From contig NZ_CP110973.1 of NCBI RefSeq assembly GCF_026248825.1, positions 3,858,501 to 3,922,500 of the forward strand: a DNA stretch of 64,000 nt, given 5' to 3'. The DNA comes from Larkinella insperata. GTDB taxonomy: Bacteria > Bacteroidota > Bacteroidia > Cytophagales > Spirosomataceae. This document shows, piece by piece, positions 17,212 to 24,578 of the stretch. How positions within the stretch are numbered: the first letter of the stretch is position 1; each line of letters begins with the position of its first letter. The position numbers and the translations under genes are program-made. The notes below the pieces were generated by a model that worked only from the letters and a program-made list of their open reading frames with translations, had not been told where the DNA came from and made no database searches.

Positions 17212-17231
17212 TTTACTCCAAACAAACGCTC

Positions 17232-18338
17232 ATGCAAACGGACCTGCAACCTGCCCTGACTTCGACACCCGCCCGACCGGTTTCTCCGACTGGTCCGTCG
17301 CGCAGCCGGGGCTGGTGGCTGAATGGGGCGCTGGCGGTTCTGCTGCTGCTGGTGATGATCTGGTCCGTGGGAATCGGTGCGGTGTCCATCCCGGTGCCGG
17401 ATGTACTGGCGATTCTGTTCAAGCAGATCGGGTGGGAAATCGGAGCCGCTGAAGTCCAGCAGGAAACCGTCTTGACCGTTATCCGGTTGCCGCGGATTTT
17501 GCTGGGCGTGCTGGTGGGCGGGGTGCTGGGCATTTCGGGCGCGGCCATTCAGGGCCTGTTTCGTAATCCACTGGCCGATCCGAGCCTGATCGGAATTTCG
17601 TCGGGAGCTTCGGTGATGGCCGTGCTGATGATTGTTTTGCAACTGAAAATTTTCCAGCAATTATCGTCTCTATCCGGCTTGTATGCCTTGTCGCTGGCGG
17701 CTTTTGCCGGGGCGGTGGCAACAACCCTGGTGGTCTACAACCTGGCGCGCCGGGACGGCCGGACCGTGGTTTCAACAATGTTGCTGGTTGGTATTGCCAT
17801 TAACGTGCTGTGCGAAGCCCTGCGTGGACTGATGATGTACCTGGCTGATGAGGCCCAACTCCGGGCGATTTCCTACTGGAGTCTGGGTAGTCTGGGCGGG
17901 GCAAGTTGGGAAGTGCTACAGGTTGCCACGCCGTTTTTACTGATTCCGATTTTGCTGATGCCGCGGCTGAGCAAACCCATGAATGCTTTTGCGCTGGGGG
18001 AAAGTCAGGCCGGTCATCTGGGAGTGGACGTATCGAAACTAAAGCGAAATGTTGTGATTCTGGCGACGATGGGCGTGGGCGTAGCGGTGGCGGTTTCGGG
18101 CGTGATCGGTTTCATCGGACTGGTGATACCGCACGTAATCCGGCTTATTGCCGGGGCTAATCACCGGACGGTCCTGCCGGGTTCGGCCCTGTTCGGCGCC
18201 ATTGTGCTGACGCTTTCCGATCTGGTAGCCCGCACCATCGTGGCACCCGCGGAATTACCGCTCGGCATCATTACCGGAATGATCGGGGCGCCCACGTTTT
18301 TGTTCATGCTCCTACGGGGGGCGGGCAACCGGGCGTAG
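17232..18338 (+). CDS. hmuU: Haem ABC transporter permease, FecCD family
   Basis: A 368-residue inner-membrane permease with about ten hydrophobic segments after a short hydrophilic leader. Family motifs are plain: TVIRLPRILLGVLVGGVLG near residue 80, AAIQGLFRNPLADPSLIGIS near 100, and the coupling region GVIGFIGLVIPHVIR near 290, where the ATPase contacts the permease. It forms the haem channel as a dimer with two HmuV subunits. Confidence 0.94.
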   Translation: MQTDLQPALTSTPARPVSPTGPSRSRGWWLNGALAVLLLLVMIWSVGIGAVSIPVPDVLAILFKQIGWEIGAAEVQQETVLTVIRLPRILLGVLVGGVLGISGAAIQGLFRNPLADPSLIGISSGASVMAVLMIVLQLKIFQQLSSLSGLYALSLAAFAGAVATTLVVYNLARRDGRTVVSTMLLVGIAINVLCEALRGLMMYLADEAQLRAISYWSLGSLGGASWEVLQVATPFLLIPILLMPRLSKPMNAFALGESQAGHLGVDVSKLKRNVVILATMGVGVAVAVSGVIGFIGLVIPHVIRLIAGANHRTVLPGSALFGAIVLTLSDLVARTIVAPAELPLGIITGMIGAPTFLFMLLRGAGNRA

Positions 18339-18403
18339 TGACAGGAATAGAGTAGCGGCAGGCGGGGAGCGGAGTTAAAACGGAGCCTTAATCACTAAGA
18401 ACA

Positions 18404-19243
18404 ATGCTGGAAGCACAACACATAACCCATCAGATCGCCCGGAAAATTTTGCTGGACGACGTGTCGCTGGCGGTCAGGCCGGGCGAACTGGTGGCGGTGG
18501 TCGGCGCCAACGGAGCCGGGAAATCGACGCTGTTGAAGACCTTTAGCCGGGAACTAACGCCCACGAAAGGGCAGGTGGTGCTCGGCAACAAACCCATCAA
18601 CCGGTTTTCGGCCCTCGAACTGGCCCGGCAGCGGGCGGTGCTGGCGCAGCAGAATCCGCTGGCCTTCGAGTTTACCGTCTACGAACTGGTGATGATGGGC
18701 CGGTATCCGCATTTTGAAGGCCACCCGCGACCCGAAGATATGTCGATCGTCGATTTTGCGCTGGAACGCACCGGCATTACGCAACTGGCCGGCCGGTCGG
18801 TGCCAACCTTGTCGGGCGGGGAGCAGCAGCGGGTTCACCTTGCCAAGGTGCTGGCCCAGTTAATGACCAGTGACGAAATTCAGCAACCCCACGCATCGAT
18901 TCGGCAAGCGAAATACCTGCTGCTGGATGAACCGACAACGGGCTTGGACCTGTACTACCAACACAGCCTGCTCGATGTAGCCAGTGAACTAACCCGGCGC
19001 GGCTACGGCGTAGTGGCGATTCTGCACGATCTGAATCTGGTGATGCAGTATGCCGATAAAGTATTGTTGCTGAAGGAGGGCCGGGCTTTGGCGTTTGGGA
19101 AACCCATCTCGGTGCTGACGACAGACGCCATTTTCAGCGCGTTTCATTTATCCGTTCAAATTCTCCACCAGCCGGAGCTCGATTATCCGCTGATTATCCA
19201 CAACCGACAGACCGTTCCTGTACCCGCATCTACTCATCTTTAG
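18404..19243 (+). CDS. hmuV: Haem ABC transporter ATP-binding protein
   Basis: A 279-residue ABC ATPase: Walker A GANGAGKST near residue 35, Q-loop LAQQNP near 80, signature LSGGEQQRVHLAKVLAQL near 138 and Walker B YLLLDEPTTGLD near 172. A short insertion (MTSDEIQQPHASIRQAK) between the signature and Walker B is characteristic of the haem branch. Powers HmuU. The start follows a 65-base gap from hmuU. Confidence 0.93.
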   Translation: MLEAQHITHQIARKILLDDVSLAVRPGELVAVVGANGAGKSTLLKTFSRELTPTKGQVVLGNKPINRFSALELARQRAVLAQQNPLAFEFTVYELVMMGRYPHFEGHPRPEDMSIVDFALERTGITQLAGRSVPTLSGGEQQRVHLAKVLAQLMTSDEIQQPHASIRQAKYLLLDEPTTGLDLYYQHSLLDVASELTRRGYGVVAILHDLNLVMQYADKVLLLKEGRALAFGKPISVLTTDAIFSAFHLSVQILHQPELDYPLIIHNRQTVPVPASTHL

Positions 19244-19255
19244 CCATTAACGATA

Positions 19256-20293
19256 ATGACAACAACCGTTCTGGATCTGAAAAAACAATACGCGGCTTTT
19301 AAGGCCGAAAACCCCAAAGTTCGCATCCGCGACGCGGCTCAGCAACTGGGCGTGAGTGAAGCCGAACTGCTGGCCACGGGAGTTGGCGAAACCGTTGTCC
19401 AACTGGAGGGAGACTTCCGGGAATTGCTGAAGGAAGTGCCGACGCTGGGCTACGTAATGGCCCTGACCCGCAACGAAAGCGTGGTGCACGAACGGAAAGG
19501 CGAGTACAAAGATGTTTCGTTTAACGGCCACGTGGGGCTGGTGCTGGGCGAAGACATTGACCTGCGGTTGTTTATGCACAGCTGGAAGTTTGGGTTTGCC
19601 GTCCACGAAAACGACCGCAAGAGCCTGCAGTTTTTTGCGGCCGACGGGGAAGCGGTTCATAAAATTTACCTGACCGAAAAAAGCAACGAGCCGGCCTACG
19701 ACGCCATCGTGGCAAAATACCGGGCGGAAAAACAGGACGGTGTGCTCGACATCGAGCCGAAACCTGAAGCACCGGTACTGACGCCGGACGCCGAAATTGA
19801 CGTGACGGCTTTTCGGCAGGCATGGCTGGATTTGAAAGATACCCACGAATTTTTCGGTATGCTGCGGAAGCATAAGGTGTCGCGCCTGCAGGCCATGCAC
19901 CTGGCGCCGGAAGGATACGCTCTGCCGACCACGATGGAAGCCGTGAAAAGCGCGTTTGCCGAAGCCTCCAAAACGGCCCTGCCCATCATGATTTTTGTGG
20001 GCAACCGCGGGGTGATTCAAATTCATACGGGCGAAGTGCGCAAACTGGTGCCGATGGGTCCCTGGTTCAACGTACTCGACCCGCAGTTCAACCTGCACCT
20101 GCGCGAAGACCACGTCGCGTCGGCCTGGGTGGTGAAAAAACCGACCACTGAAGGAATCGTTACCAGCCTGGAGCTGTTCGATGCAGACGGTAACCAGATT
20201 GCCCTGATCTTTGGGAAACGCAAGCCCGGTATCCCGGAGAAAACCGAATGGCGCGAAATCATTACCCAGACGGCTCTGGCGGCAAACGCATAG
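19256..20293 (+). CDS. hmuS: Haemin-degrading factor / haem chaperone
   Basis: A 345-residue cytoplasmic protein with the duplicated HemS/ChuX-type fold: the N-terminal repeat (LLKEVPTLGYVMALTRNESVVHERKGEY) and the C-terminal repeat (SAFAEASKTALPIMIFVGNRGVIQIHTGEV). The family binds incoming haem and either hands it on or degrades it to release iron. Length is standard. It begins 12 bases after hmuV and closes the hmuTUVS unit, followed by a 36-base perfect palindrome. Confidence 0.92.
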   Translation: MTTTVLDLKKQYAAFKAENPKVRIRDAAQQLGVSEAELLATGVGETVVQLEGDFRELLKEVPTLGYVMALTRNESVVHERKGEYKDVSFNGHVGLVLGEDIDLRLFMHSWKFGFAVHENDRKSLQFFAADGEAVHKIYLTEKSNEPAYDAIVAKYRAEKQDGVLDIEPKPEAPVLTPDAEIDVTAFRQAWLDLKDTHEFFGMLRKHKVSRLQAMHLAPEGYALPTTMEAVKSAFAEASKTALPIMIFVGNRGVIQIHTGEVRKLVPMGPWFNVLDPQFNLHLREDHVASAWVVKKPTTEGIVTSLELFDADGNQIALIFGKRKPGIPEKTEWREIITQTALAANA

Positions 20294-20302
20294 TTTTTTT
20301 AC

Positions 20303-20338
20303 GCTATCGGCTTCCCGATGCATCGGGAAGCCGATAGC
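20303..20338. repeat. Perfect 36-base palindrome after hmuS
   Basis: Two 18-base arms (left arm GCTATCGGCTTCCCGATG) meet without a spacer. A run of seven T residues lies just upstream of the palindrome, not downstream, so it is not a standard plus-strand terminator. It would be a very stable hairpin in RNA and probably separates hmuS from the next genes. Confidence 0.9.
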
Positions 20339-20418
20339 AGAGCGTAACCATTTAAATAACTAGACGGCCGGTTATCTTTCGTTTGTTTAAATGATAACAG
20401 TAGCCTGAGCTCAACACC

Positions 20419-20646
20419 GTGAACGTGCTGGTTTTTCGAACAAACATCAATTCCGCGCAGCGGCTCCACAAGGCGGCTTGCCGATTGTGCAAACTGCGGA
20501 GCATCTGCCGCTGGAGCGTTGACATGGAAGACCGGGATTGCGTATTACGGATTGAAACACCGACGGATTCGACGAATCCCTACAGCGAACAGGCCATCAT
20601 CCGCTTGCTGACCAAAGCCGGTTTGCAATGCGAAGTATTGACATAG
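20419..20646 (+). CDS. Small HMA-like protein of the haem cluster
   Basis: A 75-residue cytosolic protein beginning at GTG. The pattern VLVFRTNINSA, helix, ICRWSVDMEDRDCVLRIE and a final helix with AGLQCEVL fits the beta-alpha-beta-beta-alpha-beta ferredoxin-like fold of heavy-metal-associated proteins. A Cys-x-x-Cys (CRLC, residues 21-24) is present but lies inside the first helix rather than in the usual metal loop, so metal binding is uncertain. Small relatives with RWNVD-like motifs are frequent in Bacteroidota. Start context caccGTGaac is repeated at the next gene. Confidence 0.6.
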   Translation: MNVLVFRTNINSAQRLHKAACRLCKLRSICRWSVDMEDRDCVLRIETPTDSTNPYSEQAIIRLLTKAGLQCEVLT

Positions 20647-20679
20647 GAAAACATTAAACCAGACGCAAGACCGTACACC

Positions 20680-21285
20680 GTGAACCAATTCGCTATCCTC
20701 CTAATCAATTTACTCATTGGCGCATCCGGGGCATACCAACCCGCTCGGGCGCAGGCGGTAAAGGTGGAAACCATCAACGACCTGCCCGCCGATCCGGCCA
20801 ACAATGATCCGCAGTCGGGCCGGCCACTGGGCGCTGCCAACCGGTTTACGTTTTTCAGCCTGAAAGACGGCAAACAAGTCGCCAACAGCGATTCGGCTAC
20901 GGCAAAGTGGGACATCGGCTTCCGGTCAACAACAATCATCGTCAACGGCGGTACCGGCCGGGCGGGGAAGGGGGGCGCTTACCTGCACAACGGAACTTTT
21001 GAAAGCCTGACTACGGTGCCCGAAAACGCCCCGTTCAGCGTCGATCAAAGCCTGAATCAACTGGCTATTCCGACCGGTTCGGGCAACGGCTGGTACACCT
21101 ACGGGGGCGGAGTGATTTCGCCGACGCCCGAAAAAGTACTCGTGATCCGAACGGCCGACGGAAAATACGCCAAGGTGGAAATCCTGAGCTACTACAAGGG
21201 CGGACCCGACGGGCCGGGCAGCGAAAGCCGGTATTACACCTTCCGGTATGCCTACCAGCCCGACGGCAGCAAGAAACTCGACTAA
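20680..21285 (+). CDS. hmuY: HmuY family haem-binding protein (short form)
   Basis: A 201-residue exported protein starting at GTG, with a signal peptide of about 25 residues ending near ARAQA. The mature part has the HmuY pattern: FFSLKDGKQV, a DSATAKWDIGFRSTTIIVNGG core and a C-terminal KYAKVEILSYYKGG with YTFRYAYQPDG. HmuY proteins of Porphyromonas and relatives pick up haem outside the cell and pass it to the TonB receptor. No lipobox is evident, so it may be secreted or periplasmic. A second, lipidated HmuY is encoded at 23160-24530. Confidence 0.85.
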   Translation: MNQFAILLINLLIGASGAYQPARAQAVKVETINDLPADPANNDPQSGRPLGAANRFTFFSLKDGKQVANSDSATAKWDIGFRSTTIIVNGGTGRAGKGGAYLHNGTFESLTTVPENAPFSVDQSLNQLAIPTGSGNGWYTYGGGVISPTPEKVLVIRTADGKYAKVEILSYYKGGPDGPGSESRYYTFRYAYQPDGSKKLD

Positions 21286-21312
21286 CCGATCTATATCCAC
21301 ACCTTCTTCATT

Positions 21313-21669
21313 ATGATTGACCGCGACGCTTATTTTATCACGCTAACCCAGAACGAACACGGCGAAATTCACCTTTGCCGGGGTTGCAAAGCCAATCTTA
21401 GTTTCCGGTTTAATAACATTTTTCAAATTATGTCGCCCGCGGAGTTCAGGCAACTGTTCTTACACGTAGAGTCCATCGACATCGACGGCTTTTTTGGCCT
21501 GCCGATGACCGATTCCTGCGGAGAAGCCCGGCGGCTTTACCTCGGCACGACCGTCGAACCCCTTTATTTTTGCTTTACCCGCCCGGAGCTGGAAAACCTG
21601 CGGGGGCTGTTACATGCCGCTATGGCGCGGCTGAGCACGCTGGAGAAAGCATGGACCGAACTGAACTAA
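21313..21669 (+). CDS. Small cytosolic protein with CxxC, DUF6686-like
   Basis: A 118-residue protein with no signal peptide or membrane segment. HLCRGCKANLSFRFNNIFQI near residue 21 gives a Cys-x-x-Cys followed by an aromatic strand, and it resembles small Bacteroidota proteins that sit beside hmuY genes (DUF6686 as I recall; not verified). It starts 27 bases after hmuY, so it is co-transcribed, and is followed by a strong terminator. Metal or haem handling is plausible but unproven. Confidence 0.6.
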   Translation: MIDRDAYFITLTQNEHGEIHLCRGCKANLSFRFNNIFQIMSPAEFRQLFLHVESIDIDGFFGLPMTDSCGEARRLYLGTTVEPLYFCFTRPELENLRGLLHAAMARLSTLEKAWTELN

Positions 21670-21746
21670 TGCCTCTGCTGGTCCGGCGCTACGCCGGTGC
21701 CGGTAGCTACCGATAATACAGTAAAAGCTATAGTGAGTAGGATGGA

Positions 21747-21778
21747 AAAAGCAGTGTCTTTGACGCTGCTTTTTTTTA
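21747..21778 (+). terminator. Terminator after the hmuY unit
   Basis: A 12-base stem AAAAGCAGTGTC/GACGCTGCTTTT with one wobble pair and a three-base loop, followed by a T-run. It ends the hmuY transcript and separates it from the DUF4856 gene. Confidence 0.85.
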
Positions 21779-21922
21779 TTGAACAATACATCAAAACTTT
21801 GTGCGTACTAGTTAATAGAAGAAAGGGACGATCAGACGGGAGAAAAGTGGTCCGTTGGCGGTTCAAACCGACCGGATGTGGCTTTTGGTTTCGGGCTATC
21901 GTCTTAACCGCTAAAAATTATT

Positions 21923-23074
21923 ATGAGTCAATTGTATCCATTCCGGCGAACGGCTTTGTTATTCACCACCGGCCTCGCCCTTGTGCTGGCGTCCTGCGCT
22001 GAACCGCAGGACGAAAATCTCAAACCATCCTTTTCCATTCCGCTCGTCTACGACAGTGTTGGGTACCGATTCCACAGCGAATCGTTGAAACCCCTCATCG
22101 ACCAGTTGGCGGTGCTGAATCAGGAAGTAGAAAAGGGCAATCAGGGGGGCGTTTATGTCTCGGAAGAGTCGCTCAATGCGGCTTTCACGCAGGGAACGTT
22201 TAGTTTGCAATCGGTTACAACGCCGTATTACCAGAGCCGTCTGCTGGCCCAGAACAACGGTTATTTTGCGGAACTGTCGAAAGCCAGCGGCTCTTATTTC
22301 AATCCTTTCAGCCGAAACTGGGAGGGCGGGGTCTATAACGCACTCTTGTTTGACGAATACGGACTGGAAACGGGCCAGTTGATCGAGAAGGGCCTGTACG
22401 GCGCGGCCTTGTACAATTACGCCATATCGCTGACCGAAGGAAAATTTACTCCGGCTACGGCCGATCAGATGCTGTTTCTGTACGGGGCCGATCCTATGTT
22501 TTACAACAGCGACAACACCACCTTGTATTCAAATGCCGACCGGCGAATGGCGGCTTATGCGGCCCAGCGCGACAACGGAAGCGGTACGGGATTATACAGC
22601 CAGACCCGTCAGGAATTTATCAAGCTGAAAGCCGCCCTGAAAGAAGGAGAGGATTACAACGCCTACCGCGACGAAGCGCTGGCGGCCATCAAACTCAATT
22701 GGGAGAAAATCAACGCGGCAACGGTGATTTACGACCTGCATGAAGCGGTTTTACGCCTGAATTCGGGTGATCTGAACGATGCACAACGGGCGGAAGTGAT
22801 GCACCTGGTGAGCGAGGCCGCGGGCTTTCTGCACGGCTGGCGGACCATTGACGCCCGGCACAGAAAAATAACCGATGGCCAGATCGACCAGGTACTGGAA
22901 CTGTTGAATGTGCCCTACGACCGGTCGGCTGCGGTTTACCGCTTTGTTACCAATGCGGGGGAGGAATTGCCCAAGCTGATGAAAGCCGTCGGCAAAATTC
23001 AGGGAATTTACGGTTTTACAAACGAAGAGGTGGAAAGTTTCCGGCGCAATTACGTCGCGGATCAGGGGCGGTAA
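21923..23074 (+). CDS. DUF4856 lipoprotein, imelysin-like
   Basis: A 383-residue lipoprotein with lipobox VLASCAE (Cys about residue 24). The helical body (FSIPLVYDSVGYRFHSESLKP at the start, NPFSRNWEGGVYNALLFDEYGLE, FLYGADPMFYNSDN, GWRTIDARHRKITDGQIDQV) matches DUF4856, a relative of imelysin-type iron-regulated proteins commonly encoded next to HmuY and TonB-dependent haem receptors. Likely an outer-membrane or periplasmic accessory of iron or haem uptake. Convergent with the second hmuY gene. Confidence 0.75.
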   Translation: MSQLYPFRRTALLFTTGLALVLASCAEPQDENLKPSFSIPLVYDSVGYRFHSESLKPLIDQLAVLNQEVEKGNQGGVYVSEESLNAAFTQGTFSLQSVTTPYYQSRLLAQNNGYFAELSKASGSYFNPFSRNWEGGVYNALLFDEYGLETGQLIEKGLYGAALYNYAISLTEGKFTPATADQMLFLYGADPMFYNSDNTTLYSNADRRMAAYAAQRDNGSGTGLYSQTRQEFIKLKAALKEGEDYNAYRDEALAAIKLNWEKINAATVIYDLHEAVLRLNSGDLNDAQRAEVMHLVSEAAGFLHGWRTIDARHRKITDGQIDQVLELLNVPYDRSAAVYRFVTNAGEELPKLMKAVGKIQGIYGFTNEEVESFRRNYVADQGR

Positions 23075-23108
23075 GCGGTTTTGATCGGTCGACCTGGAAA
23101 GGGCAAAC

Positions 23109-23142
23109 AAAAAGCGGGCAATCGGTTTAATGGATTGCCCGC
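23109..23142 (-). terminator. Terminator of the hmuR-hmuY2 arm
   Basis: A 10-base stem GCGGGCAATC/GATTGCCCGC with a nine-base loop, followed on the minus strand by five T residues, 18 bases after the stop codon. Confidence 0.88.
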
Positions 23143-23159
23143 CCGTGCCTGTACTTAAC

Positions 23160-24530
23160 TTACGCTTTCTTAACCAGTTTGTATTCGATATTCGGATAGC
23201 CCCGCACCCCGCCGTCGGCCGAGTGGAAGTTCAGGAATTTAAGCTTGTAAACATTCCCGGCGGCATCCTTGATGACGTAGAAGCGATCGGTTCTGACACC
23301 GACGGTTCCGGTCGTTGCCCGCCAGCTGCTGCCAATTACGTTCCGCTCGCCCTTGAACGTCGTCGTTGCCATGTTGCTTTCGCCGTAATTGTCGTACGAA
23401 ACCGTGCTGGTCAGCACTTCTGCCGCCTGCACCCCCGCCAGGTGGTTGATGAACACCAGATCGGAGAACGAATAGGGGAATGTGGCCGTGTAATACAAGC
23501 TGTAAGTCCACTGAAGGTCCCAGTTTGCTTTGGCCGGTTCAACGTCCGCGGCTCCTTTATCCACCGAAACATACTTGAAATTGTAAGCGGCATCTTTCGC
23601 AACGTCCAGCGTTTTAAACGTGGTTTCGTTGATGCCGGCGTATTGCAGCGTGTAACCGGTACCTTTCCGCAGCACCCGGATTTTGATCAGGTTGGCCACG
23701 TTCGGAACCTGCCCCGAGCCACCCACGCGGCTGACCACGTAAACCTTGTTGTCGGCGTCGTTGGCCGCCACTTCCGCGATGGCGGTTTTGGTCAGGTCGC
23801 CCTGCACGTTGTCGTACAGCTTGAAAGAGCCTATTGCTCCGCCCACAGCCAGGCTATCGGCTACCACGTCTTTGGCGGTTACCTGCGCCAGATCGGTTTT
23901 GTTGACCGGCCAGACCGATGCCCCGCTCGTGTTGTTGACGATCACCCGGAAGGCGTCACCGCTGTAGAAACCAAAATCCCAGCTTGTACGGGCCACAGAC
24001 TTCTGCGAGTTGTTACTGAAATCGACAAATACCGAGTTGGCGGCAGCCGCTCCACCTTCCCCTCCTTCAAGTTTCATCTGTGAACCCGTCGAAACGATGG
24101 ACGAAAACTTCAGCATCAGGTCTTTTTTCTCCCCAACCAACACCGGGCTGGCGGCCGATTTGATGCTAAACTTGATTGACTCCGTGCCGCTCAGAAACAG
24201 ATTGGCGCCTTTGGTTACTTTAAAGGAACCCGTACTGCTGCCCGCCGGAATCGTTACCGTCAGGCTGTTGTTGGTAGCGGCCGGGGCGGTGGAAAACTGC
24301 GTTCCGTAAGCAATTCCCGTGGGGGCCAGATCAACCGTGATGGCGGTATTGGCTTCGGCGGCCCGGCTCAGGGTCAGTTTAATTTCAGTATCGGCTTTGT
24401 CTGATTCAAACCCCTGTTCGGTGGCTTCAAATTGGGCGAGGTTGTCGGGTAGTGGCGGATCGTCCTGCTTGCAGGCATTCAATACCGTGGCAAAAGCCAG
24501 CATGACAATCAGTGAGCGTACTTTTTTCAT
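23160..24530 (-). CDS. HmuY family lipoprotein with extra N-terminal Calx-beta-like domain
   Basis: A 456-residue lipoprotein (lipobox VLNACK, Cys about residue 20). Residues about 35-145 look like a Calx-beta-type sandwich (FEATEQGFESDKADTEIKLTLSR; ITVDLAPTG; VTIPAGSSTGSFKVT). The HmuY domain follows: VFVDFSNNSQKSVARTSWDF, SGDAFRVIVNNTSGASV and the C-terminal VYKLKFLNFHSADG. It is twice the length of the HmuY at 20680 and is encoded 48 bases after the TonB-dependent receptor, the classical hmuY-hmuR pairing with reversed order. The extra domain may act as a spacer from the cell surface (inference). Confidence 0.85.
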   Translation of the reverse strand: MKKVRSLIVMLAFATVLNACKQDDPPLPDNLAQFEATEQGFESDKADTEIKLTLSRAAEANTAITVDLAPTGIAYGTQFSTAPAATNNSLTVTIPAGSSTGSFKVTKGANLFLSGTESIKFSIKSAASPVLVGEKKDLMLKFSSIVSTGSQMKLEGGEGGAAAANSVFVDFSNNSQKSVARTSWDFGFYSGDAFRVIVNNTSGASVWPVNKTDLAQVTAKDVVADSLAVGGAIGSFKLYDNVQGDLTKTAIAEVAANDADNKVYVVSRVGGSGQVPNVANLIKIRVLRKGTGYTLQYAGINETTFKTLDVAKDAAYNFKYVSVDKGAADVEPAKANWDLQWTYSLYYTATFPYSFSDLVFINHLAGVQAAEVLTSTVSYDNYGESNMATTTFKGERNVIGSSWRATTGTVGVRTDRFYVIKDAAGNVYKLKFLNFHSADGGVRGYPNIEYKLVKKA

Positions 24531-24578
24531 GGGTGTATTGGGATTAAAAGGGACTGTGTATTGGGTTGAAAGAGGAAG

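Noticed and set aside
21697..22002. 101-codon plus-strand frame between the DUF6686-like and DUF4856 genes
   Set aside because: It reads through a strong terminator and overlaps the start of the DUF4856 gene in another frame.
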